From Lysobacterales bacterium (GTDB lineage Bacteria; Pseudomonadota; Gammaproteobacteria; Xanthomonadales; Xanthomonadaceae), in the NCBI GenBank assembly GCA_016718605.1, contig JADKCY010000034.1, positions 1 through 16,247 of the forward strand: DNA of 16,247 bases, written 5' to 3'. Numbering within the stretch: position 1 is the stretch's first letter; every line of letters starts with the position of its first letter. This document shows, piece after piece, positions 7,131 through 13,466 of the stretch. Under the pieces are notes generated by a model that saw only the letters and a program-made list of their open reading frames with translations, was not told the DNA's origin and made no database searches. The position numbers were made by a program, and so were the translations under genes.

Positions 7131-7694
7131 ATGGACGAGCTTGGTTTTGAACTGTTCCCGGATTCGGGCGAGAGTTACGGCGCGTGGGATGAGGCGGTAA
7201 CGCCTGATACCTACGCGTTTGAGCTTCCTTCCGGTGACGTGCTCACTGAGAGCACATCGGCGGTTGCAGATGACGGCTGGTTTTCATGGCTCAATAAGGC
7301 GAATTTCGACAAAGCGCGCGGCTTGATCGAAACCGCCATCAAGGCCAACGCGGCCTATCAGGCAGCTGGGCGCCCTGCGCCGCGCGTGTCAAGCTCCACC
7401 AGCGTGGTGAACAAAAACGGCACGCTCACGGTTGCAAATCCGGCCGGTGGAACCGCTGCTGTGCGCATGACCCCGGGCACGCCATACTTGGCGTCTGACA
7501 ATGCCGTTGTGACGAACAACGGAAACGGCACCTACAGCGTAATCGAAACGAACGGCGCGAGTCGCACTGTGCCGTATCCGGTTTCGACGTCTTCAGGCGT
7601 TGCCGCTTCTTTGGGCGTGAGTCAAAACACGCTTCTGCTGGGCGGTGCCGCTTTGCTGGGCCTGTACCTGCTGACTCGTTCGAAAGGTCGCTGA
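7131..7694 (+). CDS. Tail-anchored beta-rich protein (187 aa)
   Basis: AGAGGTG eight bases upstream sets the ATG. The N-terminal part is acidic (DELGFELFPDSGESYGAWDE), followed by a helical segment (residues 55-80) and a Thr/Val/Asn/Gly-rich beta region (90-155, including NNGNGTYSVIETNGAS). The C-terminus is one hydrophobic helix, NTLLLGGAALLGLYLL, followed by TRSKGR, the positive-inside tail of a C-terminally anchored membrane protein. I do not know the family. It is one of several adjacent genes with this design. Confidence 0.75.
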   Translation: MDELGFELFPDSGESYGAWDEAVTPDTYAFELPSGDVLTESTSAVADDGWFSWLNKANFDKARGLIETAIKANAAYQAAGRPAPRVSSSTSVVNKNGTLTVANPAGGTAAVRMTPGTPYLASDNAVVTNNGNGTYSVIETNGASRTVPYPVSTSSGVAASLGVSQNTLLLGGAALLGLYLLTRSKGR

Positions 7695-7695
7695 T

Positions 7696-8052
7696 ATGCT
7701 GGGCATCACATACACCCCGAGCACTGACGCGGCGCCCGCATCGTTGTTCGTCGTCGCGCAATCCCCCTATGCGCAGCAACTTGAGACGGTCGCCCCCGGG
7801 GTTTTGAACATCATCAATTCAACCCAAGCCACAAACGAAACTTGGGACGCGACCCTTACGCGACTGTTGCCCGCGCTCACGGCGACCGAGCAACAAAAAA
7901 CCCTTCTCGTGTCGATAGCGAATCGCGCTTCGTCGGGCTTGCCGCCTGATCCAAACCTTTTGGGCAACTCCCCGAAAATCAATTACCTGATTGTCGGGGC
8001 CGCGGTGATTGCCTTGTTTTTCTTGTTGCGCAAACTGACACGCAAAAAATGA
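7696..8052 (+). CDS. Tail-anchored small protein (118 aa)
   Basis: The ATG lies one base after the previous stop with AAAGG upstream. A soluble helical N-terminal domain of about 90 residues (LETVAPGVLNIINS, TWDATLTRLLPALTATEQQK) is followed by a single C-terminal membrane helix, INYLIVGAAVIALFFLL, and a basic tip RKLTRKK. No known domain is recognised. The basic tip predicts the N-terminal domain on the opposite side of the membrane from the tail. Its stop overlaps the next start (ATGA). Confidence 0.75.
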   Translation: MLGITYTPSTDAAPASLFVVAQSPYAQQLETVAPGVLNIINSTQATNETWDATLTRLLPALTATEQQKTLLVSIANRASSGLPPDPNLLGNSPKINYLIVGAAVIALFFLLRKLTRKK

Positions 8053-8207
8053 GCGATCAATTCGGCATTTTGTCGCCAATCAATCCGGTGAACTCCGAAC
8101 CGCCCCCGCAGGTTCAATCACCGGATTTTGATCCGCCTAACCTTTTGACTGATGTTGCGCTTGCAGTCAATTTCTGGTCAATTTTTGAGCGCCTTTTCGG
8201 GAAATAA
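8049..8207 (+). CDS. Short Pro-rich protein (52 aa)
   Basis: The ATG at 8049 overlaps the stop of the previous gene in ATGA, the classic arrangement for translational coupling. The product is 52 residues, Pro/Asn/Asp-rich for the first 33 (ILSPINPVNSEPPPQV), with an amphipathic aromatic end (VALAVNFWSIFERLFGK). The next start follows its stop after one base, so it fills the operon exactly. Function unknown; a small virion or membrane-associated peptide is likely. Confidence 0.6.
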   Translation: MSDQFGILSPINPVNSEPPPQVQSPDFDPPNLLTDVALAVNFWSIFERLFGK

Positions 8208-8208
8208 T

Positions 8209-8622
8209 ATGGCAATCGGTGAAGTTTGGACACCCGGCGTTGATCCTGATTTGGCGTACACGGGTGAGAGCGGGGAAAGCGCGCTCTCAATGCAGTATTA
8301 CCGAAACAAGGCTGTTGAGTTTCAGGAAACTTTGAATCGCGTTGATGCGCTCGCGCAAAAGCTGAACGAGATTATCGAGCTGAACGCGAATGATCCGGTG
8401 ATTGTCGATGATGCGTTGCAGACTCTCGCTGAATACAATTCGAAGAAGTTTCTGCTGAAAACAACCGCCGAAGCCATCAACCTCGGGGCTGCTGGCATCA
8501 ACGCATTAGGCGGGCGCTTCCCCGAATCTGAGCATTCCGCGCGGGCTCGGGCTGGCCCCGGTGATTCCCATCGCCATGGTGGGCGCTGTGGCCGTTGCCG
8601 CTACGCTCATCAGCTGGGGTAA
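8209..8622 (+). CDS. Helical virion-type protein, C-terminus probably out of frame (137 aa as read)
   Basis: The ATG at 8209 follows the previous stop by one base. Residues 1-103 look natural: an acidic start, then long amphipathic helices (EFQETLNRVDALAQKLNEII, DDALQTLAEYNSKKFLLKTT) and AINLGAAGINALGG. After about base 8515 the frame yields an Arg/His/Gly-rich tail (SARARAGPGDSHRHGG) typical of a wrong frame in GC-rich DNA. The next frame from 8510 reads SPNLSIPRGLGLAPVIPIAM and continues as the membrane gene below. So this is either the first half of one gene joined by a +1 shift, or a gene overlapping the next. A CCCC run at 8520-8523 lies in the switch zone. Confidence 0.6.
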   Translation: MAIGEVWTPGVDPDLAYTGESGESALSMQYYRNKAVEFQETLNRVDALAQKLNEIIELNANDPVIVDDALQTLAEYNSKKFLLKTTAEAINLGAAGINALGGRFPESEHSARARAGPGDSHRHGGRCGRCRYAHQLG

Positions 8623-8857
8623 TGGCTGGATTGATGGCTACAATGAGCGCCTGAAATTGCAGCTCACATCCGGTTTGATTACCGATGTTGCGCAGCGTGA
8701 TGCGATGCTTTCCAAGTCGATGGAAATTGACGCCATCAGCAAGAAACAATCCGGGCTTGACGTTATCGCCAACGTTGTGAAGTGGGTTGCGTTTGCGGCT
8801 CTCGGGTTCTTTGCGTATCAGGCTTTCACAAAATCACGGGGTCAAAATGGCAACTAA
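8561..8857 (+). CDS. Two-helix membrane protein, or the second half of a frameshifted gene (98 aa)
   Basis: If independent it would start at GTG 8561 or ATG 8576; neither has a convincing Shine-Dalgarno site. The frame stays open back to the base after a TAG at 8507-8509, and the residues upstream of 8561 look coding. The product has one hydrophobic segment at the start (IPIAMVGAVAVAATLISW), a central helix (RDAMLSKSMEIDAISKKQ) and a C-terminal membrane helix (VVKWVAFAALGFFAYQAF) with a basic end. Joined to the preceding frame it would make a protein of about 215 residues. It overlaps the next gene by 11 bases. Confidence 0.6.
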   Translation: MIPIAMVGAVAVAATLISWGNGWIDGYNERLKLQLTSGLITDVAQRDAMLSKSMEIDAISKKQSGLDVIANVVKWVAFAALGFFAYQAFTKSRGQNGN

Positions 8858-9245
8858 GAAACCATCAGCCGCGCAGCTCGCAGCGCGCAAGAAGTTTGCC
8901 GCTATGGCGAAAAGTGGTGCTCTAGCGAAGGCTCGCAAAGCCGCGCCGAAAAAGCCGATCTCTCGCCCGTCGCAGGCCACCGGCAAAAAACCGAGCCCGC
9001 GCCTGAAGGCTCGCCGCGAAAAGTCGATTCCGGGTTACTTTGCGAATCCTATTTCGTCTGAAGTGCGCAAGACGAAGCGCGCTCCCTCGCCGTTCCAATA
9101 CGTGGTTGAAAATGCCCCGAGCGATCTGGATTCGCTTTACAAACCCGTTGCGGGTTTTGTGAATTTCGGTGATGCGAAGGCGTACGCGTACTCGCTTCAC
9201 AAAGACATGCCGGGGCTTTTTATCCGCGTCGTTGAAGTTGAATAA
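8847..9245 (+). CDS. Basic N-terminal-tail protein with FANPIS motif (132 aa)
   Basis: The start is chosen at ATG 8847, within the end of the previous gene, after ACGGGG; the earlier in-frame codons lie inside the preceding coding region. The first 60 residues are very rich in Lys, Arg, Ala and Pro (AARKKFAAMAKSGALAKARK, KKPSPRLKARREKS), like a protamine or histone tail. A motif GYFANPISSEV follows and then a compact C-terminal domain (about 80-132: FQYVVENAP, GFVNFGDAKAYAYSLHKD, LFIRVVEVE). The tail suggests binding to nucleic acid, presumably packaged DNA. The Asn-Pro-Ile motif recurs in the protein at 9660. Confidence 0.75.
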   Translation: MATKKPSAAQLAARKKFAAMAKSGALAKARKAAPKKPISRPSQATGKKPSPRLKARREKSIPGYFANPISSEVRKTKRAPSPFQYVVENAPSDLDSLYKPVAGFVNFGDAKAYAYSLHKDMPGLFIRVVEVE

Positions 9246-9247
9246 AC

Positions 9248-9604
9248 ATGAGCGGAAAAGTGCCCCCCTCAAGCCGCGCTAAAACGCGCTCGCCCATTTC
9301 ACGTAACAAAGACGTGCAACGGGCTGCGCGGCTTTACGAAAAATTTAGCGGCCACGAGGCTGAGGCAATCGGCCGTTTGAAAGTGCCGCCCATGCCACGC
9401 GTTGGCGTTGCTGTGGGTGAGGTTGATTTTATCGGTTACACCACCATGCGTGATGGCGTCACCGAGAAGTACATTCACAAATTCAAATCGGCCGACAAAC
9501 CTTTGTTTGTGGTTTCTCCCGATGGGCGTCAGCTGTATATGGTTGACGGTCGATATTCGTTTACTGAGCGCGGAATTGTTGACAAAACCGACAAATCCGG
9601 ATAA
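9248..9604 (+). CDS. Unknown protein with basic N-terminus (118 aa)
   Basis: The start lies two bases after the previous stop; no strong Shine-Dalgarno site is visible, so coupling is likely. A short basic, Ser/Pro-rich N-terminus (SRAKTRSPISRN) is followed by a small domain with a regular beta pattern: EVDFIGYTTMRDG, EKYIHKF, PLFVVSPDGRQLYMVDGRY, then FTERGIVD. The block SPDGRQLYMVDGRYSFTERG looks like a conserved core, but I cannot name the family. A candidate promoter for the next gene overlaps its last codons. Confidence 0.7.
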   Translation: MSGKVPPSSRAKTRSPISRNKDVQRAARLYEKFSGHEAEAIGRLKVPPMPRVGVAVGEVDFIGYTTMRDGVTEKYIHKFKSADKPLFVVSPDGRQLYMVDGRYSFTERGIVDKTDKSG

Positions 9605-9605
9605 T
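9579..9605 (+). promoter_or_regulatory. Candidate strong promoter before the basic protein and capsid genes
   Basis: A perfect TTGACA (9579-9584), a 15-base spacer and GATAAT (9600-9605, five of six); alternatively a 17-base spacer to TAATGT. Transcription would begin near 9612 and the leader would contain a small hairpin (GGGTC/GACCC, 9616-9629). The GGTGG ribosome site of the gene at 9660 follows. Confidence 0.5.
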
Positions 9606-9659
9606 GTTTCTCTGCGGGTCGAACGACCCATTTCTTCAACCCGTGAAAAAGGTGGTCAC

Positions 9660-10343
9660 ATGGCCGAAATGCTTCTCATCAATCCGCGCAAGCGTCGCAA
9701 GACTGCGAAGCGTCGTGCAACCCCGGTCGCTGCGAAGCGTCGTGTTGTGCGCAAGCGTCGCGCAAACCCGATTGCAGCTGTCGCCCGGCGCGTCAAGCGT
9801 CGTGCAAATCCCATTTCGCGCGTGACGCGTCGGGTTCGTCGTCGTCGCAATCCCATTGGCGGCTCTGCGCGCATCAGCGTGAACAGCATTGTTGCGATGC
9901 TGAAAGATGCCGTGATTGGTGGTGTGGGTGCTGTGGGTGTCGATGTGCTCATGGGCCGCATTAATCCGATGCTGCCTGCAGCGATTCAAACCAGCCCGAG
10001 CAAAATCGGCGCGGGCGATGCTGTCAAGGCGCTTTTGACCGTGGTTCTCGGCAAGGCCCTGAAAAAGCCGACGAAGGGCCTGTCTGAAAAGATGGCCCTC
10101 GGTGCTCTGACCACTCAGGCCCGCGACCTAATTTCGTCGCAGCTGCCCACCTCGTTGACTTTGGGCTACTACAGCCCGGCCGCGCTGACCCAGGGCACGA
10201 ACCGCGTGCAGCCGATTCGCTCGGGCGTGAACGCATACCAGCAAGGCGGTAAAACCGCCCTGCTGAGCGCGTACACCAAACCGGGCACGTCCACCCTGCT
10301 GAGTGGCACCGCCATGCGCCGCGAAGGCGTGATTCATCGTTGA
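9660..10343 (+). CDS. Arg-rich NP-repeat protein, putative DNA-condensing virion protein (227 aa)
   Basis: AAGGTGG sets the ATG at 9660; longer in-frame readings run through the previous gene. The N-terminal 70 residues are protamine-like and built from a repeated unit: INPRKRR, RRANPIAA, RRANPISR, RRRNPIGG, spaced 12-15 residues apart after the first. Then come hydrophobic Gly/Ala/Val segments (SIVAMLKDAVIGGVGAVGVD, around 76-95; VKALLTVVLGKAL), another NP (GRINPM), and a soluble C-terminus. It probably binds DNA through the tail and associates with membrane or capsid through the hydrophobic part. The name of the family is unknown to me, though such NP-repeat basic proteins occur in other uncultured viruses. 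Confidence 0.75.
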   Translation: MAEMLLINPRKRRKTAKRRATPVAAKRRVVRKRRANPIAAVARRVKRRANPISRVTRRVRRRRNPIGGSARISVNSIVAMLKDAVIGGVGAVGVDVLMGRINPMLPAAIQTSPSKIGAGDAVKALLTVVLGKALKKPTKGLSEKMALGALTTQARDLISSQLPTSLTLGYYSPAALTQGTNRVQPIRSGVNAYQQGGKTALLSAYTKPGTSTLLSGTAMRREGVIHR

Positions 10344-10346
10344 TCT

Positions 10347-10375
10347 AAAGCGCGCTCAAATCTGAGCGCGCTTTT
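10347..10375 (+). terminator. Strong hairpin between the NP-repeat gene and the capsid gene
   Basis: AAAGCGCGCTCA (10347-10358) pairs perfectly with TGAGCGCGCTTT (10363-10374) around AATC, with four T at 10372-10375. It has the form of a rho-independent terminator usable on either strand, but it sits only about 20 bases before the ribosome site of the next gene. Confidence 0.75.
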
Positions 10376-10402
10376 CACCTTTCAAAACTTCAAGGAAACA
10401 AA

Positions 10403-11110
10403 ATGGAACGTCTCCCCACCGCTCAAGACTTCAACGCACGTCGCGTCACGAACCCTTCGCAATCCGAAGTCGTGCGTGGTCGGTTCTACGATTACCAGCT
10501 GTATGCAACCGCTGGCGTTTCGCAGATGACCTTTTTTGCGCAGCCCGCGGGCTCGGGCAAAACCTCGGCACTCGGTGCCACCGCGGGCACGGCCAAGACC
10601 CTGTGGGATACAAACCTGGCCATGGCCAACACGCTCCCCAGTGGCGCGGCCTACATGATCGAATCCATTGAGGTGCCTTTCTGGCCCGGCTCGGTTTCGA
10701 CTGCTGACACGTACACCCTCGCCAATACCTCGCTGTTCAACGCGGTTGCCGCGGCCGCTGTGGCCGGTCAGCTCAACGACGTGAACAGCTTCTACCAATC
10801 CGGCATGCTGGAACTCAACATTCTGAGCAAGAATTACCTGCGCGAAACCCCGCTCGCAGCTTTTCCGCCCAAGACCTATTTCGACGGCAATTTCGCCACG
10901 GCCAGCAACTCGGCAACCACGGCCCAGGTCACGCAGGCCAACATGCGCGCTTCGGGTCGCCCGTACTACCTGGAGCCCGAGATCACGCTTCAGCCTGCCG
11001 TGAATTTCGAGGTTGTGCTGAAGTGGCCTGCGGCTGTTGCCACCCCCTCGGGCTTCAACGCTCGCGTTGGCGTGGTGATGGACGGCGTGTTTATGCGCGC
11101 TTCGCAGTAA
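10403..11110 (+). CDS. Probable major capsid protein (235 aa)
   Basis: CAAGGA nine bases upstream sets the ATG, after a strong hairpin. The protein is beta-rich, without membrane segments or enzyme motifs: FYDYQLYATAGVSQMTFFA, an exposed Gly/Ser loop, YMIESIEVPFWPG, a Pro-containing surface segment (PLAAFPPKTYF), then EITLQPAVNFEVVLKWP and a final strand ending MDGVFMRASQ. Its composition (Ala, Thr, Asn, few charges) and position are those of a virion shell protein with a jelly-roll-type fold. The next protein ends in a matching DGVxxRAxQ. It is much shorter than PRD1-type double-jelly-roll capsid proteins, so a single jelly roll is more plausible. PAGSGKTS in the loop is not a P-loop. Confidence 0.6.
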   Translation: MERLPTAQDFNARRVTNPSQSEVVRGRFYDYQLYATAGVSQMTFFAQPAGSGKTSALGATAGTAKTLWDTNLAMANTLPSGAAYMIESIEVPFWPGSVSTADTYTLANTSLFNAVAAAAVAGQLNDVNSFYQSGMLELNILSKNYLRETPLAAFPPKTYFDGNFATASNSATTAQVTQANMRASGRPYYLEPEITLQPAVNFEVVLKWPAAVATPSGFNARVGVVMDGVFMRASQ

Positions 11111-11127
11111 AACGCGCGGCAAGAAAA

Positions 11128-11183
11128 GCGCTTGCCAAAAGCAAGCGCATGCGTTTTCCGGGGTTTTACGTCAACAAACCCCG
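11128..11183 (+). promoter_or_regulatory. Two consecutive stem-loops between the capsid genes
   Basis: GCGCTTGC/GCAAGCGC (11128-11135 with 11141-11148, loop CAAAA) is followed by CGGGGTTT/AAACCCCG (11159-11166 with 11176-11183). A TTTT lies 5 bases after the first stem. Both are perfect stems in the 99-base gap before the gene at 11210, and may tune relative amounts of the two shell proteins. Confidence 0.5.
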
Positions 11184-11209
11184 TCCAATTCATAGCCCGA
11201 GGTGCTCCC

Positions 11210-11698
11210 ATGCAATCAAATCAATTTTCCATGATCGACGTTGAGGCCTTCGCTGCGCGCTTCTACATCAACAAAGACACGGGACAGCCCCGGCCGTTGC
11301 TGCTGACCCCCTACGCCTACAACATCACGTTTGCTTCGCTCGCGCAGGGCGCGACGGCCACGGGCACGATCAACATTTCGGCGAATGCCGACTTCATCCT
11401 GCTGATGTTGCATCACCGCGCGCAGATCGGCGCCGCGCAGAACATCAGCACGAAAACAGCGCCCTTTGTGCGCGTGCTCATCACCGACTCGGGCAGCGGC
11501 GAACAGTTCACGAATTCGGCTGTTGACGTTGAAAACTACAGCACAAACGGCAACATCATCAACGCCCTGAGTTATCCGCGCATCATTGCAGGCCGGTCTT
11601 CGCTCACGGTTCAGGTAACGAATTTTGCGCCCACTGCCGAAACGTACACCAGCCTTGATCTGATGTTTGACGGCGTGCAAGTGCGCGCATACCAGTGA
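11210..11698 (+). CDS. Second probable capsid protein (162 aa)
   Basis: GAGGTG, eight bases upstream, chooses ATG 11210 over earlier in-frame codons. The product is almost entirely predicted beta: YNITFASLAQGATATGTI, DFILLMLHHRAQI, PFVRVLITDSGSGEQFT, then SSLTVQVTNF and LDLMFDGVQVRAYQ at the C-terminus. The order of strands and the pattern 'ITDSGSG... PRIIAGRSSLTVQVTN' are like jelly-roll capsid or decoration proteins of phages. The last ten residues match the end of the preceding capsid protein (DGVxxRAxQ). It may be the small major capsid protein of a two-protein shell, a penton or a decoration protein. Confidence 0.55.
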   Translation: MQSNQFSMIDVEAFAARFYINKDTGQPRPLLLTPYAYNITFASLAQGATATGTINISANADFILLMLHHRAQIGAAQNISTKTAPFVRVLITDSGSGEQFTNSAVDVENYSTNGNIINALSYPRIIAGRSSLTVQVTNFAPTAETYTSLDLMFDGVQVRAYQ

Positions 11699-11703
11699 TC
11701 ACC

Positions 11704-12165
11704 ATGCGCCCCGAATTTCCGCCTATCGGGTTGCTCTCAAATCGAGAGCCTTGGGAAGATCAACAACGCATCCCCGGGAGCCCTCACAATCTCCCGCCTG
11801 TGGGCGCGCGGCCTGTGCCTGCGGCCTATATGGGGGGCGTGCCTGACTCGGGGCGCACTCCGATTTTTGACGCGCATCATTATGCGCAGGTGAATGACAA
11901 CAGTACGGCACTGCCCGAGCTTGAGTCGTCCATGATTTTGCAGCAACCGATTTCGCGGCGCAATTATTTGATGCTGCGAAATGCTTCCACAATCTCAAAC
12001 ATTTACATCAGTTTCGCCAGCGATGCAAGTGCAAACAGCACGATGAAACTGAGCCCGGGAACGATCATTCTGTTTGATGTGGTTGTGCCGCAAGATGATA
12101 TGTACGCGTTTGCGGATTCGAACGATGGGCAGTTGAGTTTTGCCTATTCCAATATCGCTACGTGA
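11704..12165 (+). CDS. Probable minor capsid or spike-base protein (153 aa)
   Basis: The start is uncertain: ATG 11704, or GTG 11695 that overlaps the previous stop; neither has a clear Shine-Dalgarno site. The first 70 residues are Pro/Gly/Arg-rich and probably extended (GSPHNLPPVGARPVPAAYMG). The second half (about 75-153) is a small beta domain: MILQQPISRRNYLMLRNAS, SNIYISFASDAS, MKLSPGTIILFDVVVP, YAFADSNDGQLSFAYS. An extended arm plus beta barrel is typical of penton or minor capsid proteins. Its place directly after the two shell proteins supports that, but the role is inferred. Confidence 0.55.
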   Translation: MRPEFPPIGLLSNREPWEDQQRIPGSPHNLPPVGARPVPAAYMGGVPDSGRTPIFDAHHYAQVNDNSTALPELESSMILQQPISRRNYLMLRNASTISNIYISFASDASANSTMKLSPGTIILFDVVVPQDDMYAFADSNDGQLSFAYSNIAT

Positions 12166-12166
12166 T

Positions 12167-12697
12167 ATGAAGGCGGAAACGCTTTCTCTGTTGGCGCTTG
12201 GTGTTGCGGGTCTTGTTCTGGCTTCAAAAACTCCCGAAGGTGAAATGATCGTGGATCAAATCTCAAAGATTCCTAGCGGGGTTCGCGGCATTCGAAACAA
12301 CAACCCGGGCAATATCGAAAAATCGAATGTGCGTTGGCAGGGCATGGCCGCGACTCAGACTGACCCGCGCTTTCTGCAATTCGTGTCGATGGAATACGGC
12401 ATTCGCGCAATCGGCAAGATTCTGCGCACGTATCAGAACACCCACGGCTTGCGCACGGTCGCTCAAATTATTGAGCGCTGGGCGCCAGCTTCGGAAAACG
12501 GTTCTATCACGGCGGCTTACATCGACAATGTGAGCGCTTTGGTCGGTGTTGATCGTGACGAAGAAATTGATGTTGAAAACCCCGAAATTCTTTTCGGTCT
12601 GATTCGCGGGATCATCAACCAGGAAAACGGGCGCGCGACTTCCGCGCTCATTGGCGATGATGTTCTCGCCGCTGGTTTGGCGCTGGCTCTCGCATAG
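12167..12697 (+). CDS. Membrane-anchored lytic transglycosylase-like virion protein
   Basis: 176 residues; the ATG at 12167 is one base after the previous stop. An N-terminal hydrophobic helix (LSLLALGVAGLVLAS, residues 6-20) is followed by GIRNNNPGNI (41-50), the hallmark of a phage structural lysozyme/transglycosylase family, then FLQFVSMEYGIRAIGKIL and QIIERWAPASENGSITAAYI, both conserved parts of that family. The enzyme would cut peptidoglycan during entry or lysis. The membrane anchor suggests a virion-membrane muralytic protein, as PRD1 carries, rather than a freely released endolysin. A second hydrophobic stretch closes the protein (VLAAGLALALA). Confidence 0.8.
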   Translation: MKAETLSLLALGVAGLVLASKTPEGEMIVDQISKIPSGVRGIRNNNPGNIEKSNVRWQGMAATQTDPRFLQFVSMEYGIRAIGKILRTYQNTHGLRTVAQIIERWAPASENGSITAAYIDNVSALVGVDRDEEIDVENPEILFGLIRGIINQENGRATSALIGDDVLAAGLALALA

Positions 12698-12705
12698 GTG
12701 ATGCT

Positions 12706-13278
12706 GTGGATTGGAAAGACCTCGCAAGCAAAATCAGCCAATCGGCGCCCCTGCTGGGCTCGCTGATTGCGGGCCCTGCCGGTGGTGCTGTGGGCGCCGT
12801 GATCGCAAGCGCTTTCGGTGTGAATTCCGCGCCTGCTGACGTCGCCGCAGCGCTTGCTCATCCTGACGCGGCCGTGAAGTTGCGCGAGGTTGAAGCGAAC
12901 CGCCAGATCGAATTGCAGGCGCTTGTTGTGCGTGCCGAATCGAATCGTCTTGCGGCTGAAACTGCGGCGGCTGAGTCGGTGAATGCGACGATTCGCGCTG
13001 AAGCCGCTTCAGAGCATTGGCCCTCATACTCGTGGCGCCCCTTCCTTGGTTTTTGCGTCGGGTTGAACGTCATTTTTTCATCGGCTCTCGTGCTGGTGGT
13101 TTTTGTGCCGGTGATGTTTGGTGTTGAAACGGCCGCGAATTCTATTGCGCAGCTCCCGGGCGTGCTCGGGGCTCTTGCTGCTATCAATGCGACCGTTTTA
13201 CCCGTGCTGGGCATCGCGTCGTGGTATCGCGGGAAAATGCAAGCTGATCCAAATATTCCAACAAACAACCGAGGGTAA
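12706..13278 (+). CDS. Holin of the 3TM family
   Basis: 190 residues from GTG 12706, with AGGTG five bases upstream. An N-terminal Gly/Ala-rich hydrophobic segment (LLGSLIAGPAGGAVGAVIAS) is followed by a charged helix rich in Ala/Glu/Arg (AAVKLREVEANRQIELQALV), the signature SEHWPSYSWRPFLGFCVGLN, and two further membrane helices (IFSSALVLVVFVPVMFG and VLGALAAINATVLPVLGIAS). This matches the holin family first described from gene transfer agents. It would permeabilise the inner membrane at lysis. It follows the lysozyme-like gene and precedes another small membrane protein, forming a lysis cassette. Confidence 0.8.
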   Translation: MDWKDLASKISQSAPLLGSLIAGPAGGAVGAVIASAFGVNSAPADVAAALAHPDAAVKLREVEANRQIELQALVVRAESNRLAAETAAAESVNATIRAEAASEHWPSYSWRPFLGFCVGLNVIFSSALVLVVFVPVMFGVETAANSIAQLPGVLGALAAINATVLPVLGIASWYRGKMQADPNIPTNNRG

Positions 13279-13280
13279 AC

Positions 13281-13466
13281 ATGCCGGAAACTTCGCAATT
13301 CATTCTGCTGGGCTTGTCTGCTGTGTTTGGTTCTGTTGGTGGCGCGCTCGGGGCTTATGTGGCAATCCGTGCTGACCTCGCCGGGTTGAAAGCGGTTGCT
13401 GAAATGCACGGGAAAAGCCTTGATCGCGCGCATATTCGGATTGATAACTTGCAGGGGTCGCTGTGA
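13281..13466 (+). CDS. Small membrane protein of the lysis cassette (61 aa)
   Basis: The ATG at 13281 lies two bases after the holin stop, with GAGGG upstream. The product has an N-terminal membrane helix (FILLGLSAVFGSVGGALGAYVAI, about residues 7-29) and a short charged helical tail (LKAVAEMHGKSLDRAHIRID). Small one-helix proteins of this form often follow holins and may be antiholins or spanin-like, but no Cys lipobox or other specific mark is present. The stop overlaps the next start (GTGA). Confidence 0.65.
   Translation: MPETSQFILLGLSAVFGSVGGALGAYVAIRADLAGLKAVAEMHGKSLDRAHIRIDNLQGSL

Noticed and set aside
10550..10567. Walker-A-like PAGSGKTS in the capsid candidate
   Set aside because: The first residue of the P-loop (G or A five positions before GK) is Gln, no Walker B follows, and the protein is beta-rich with the composition of a shell protein.
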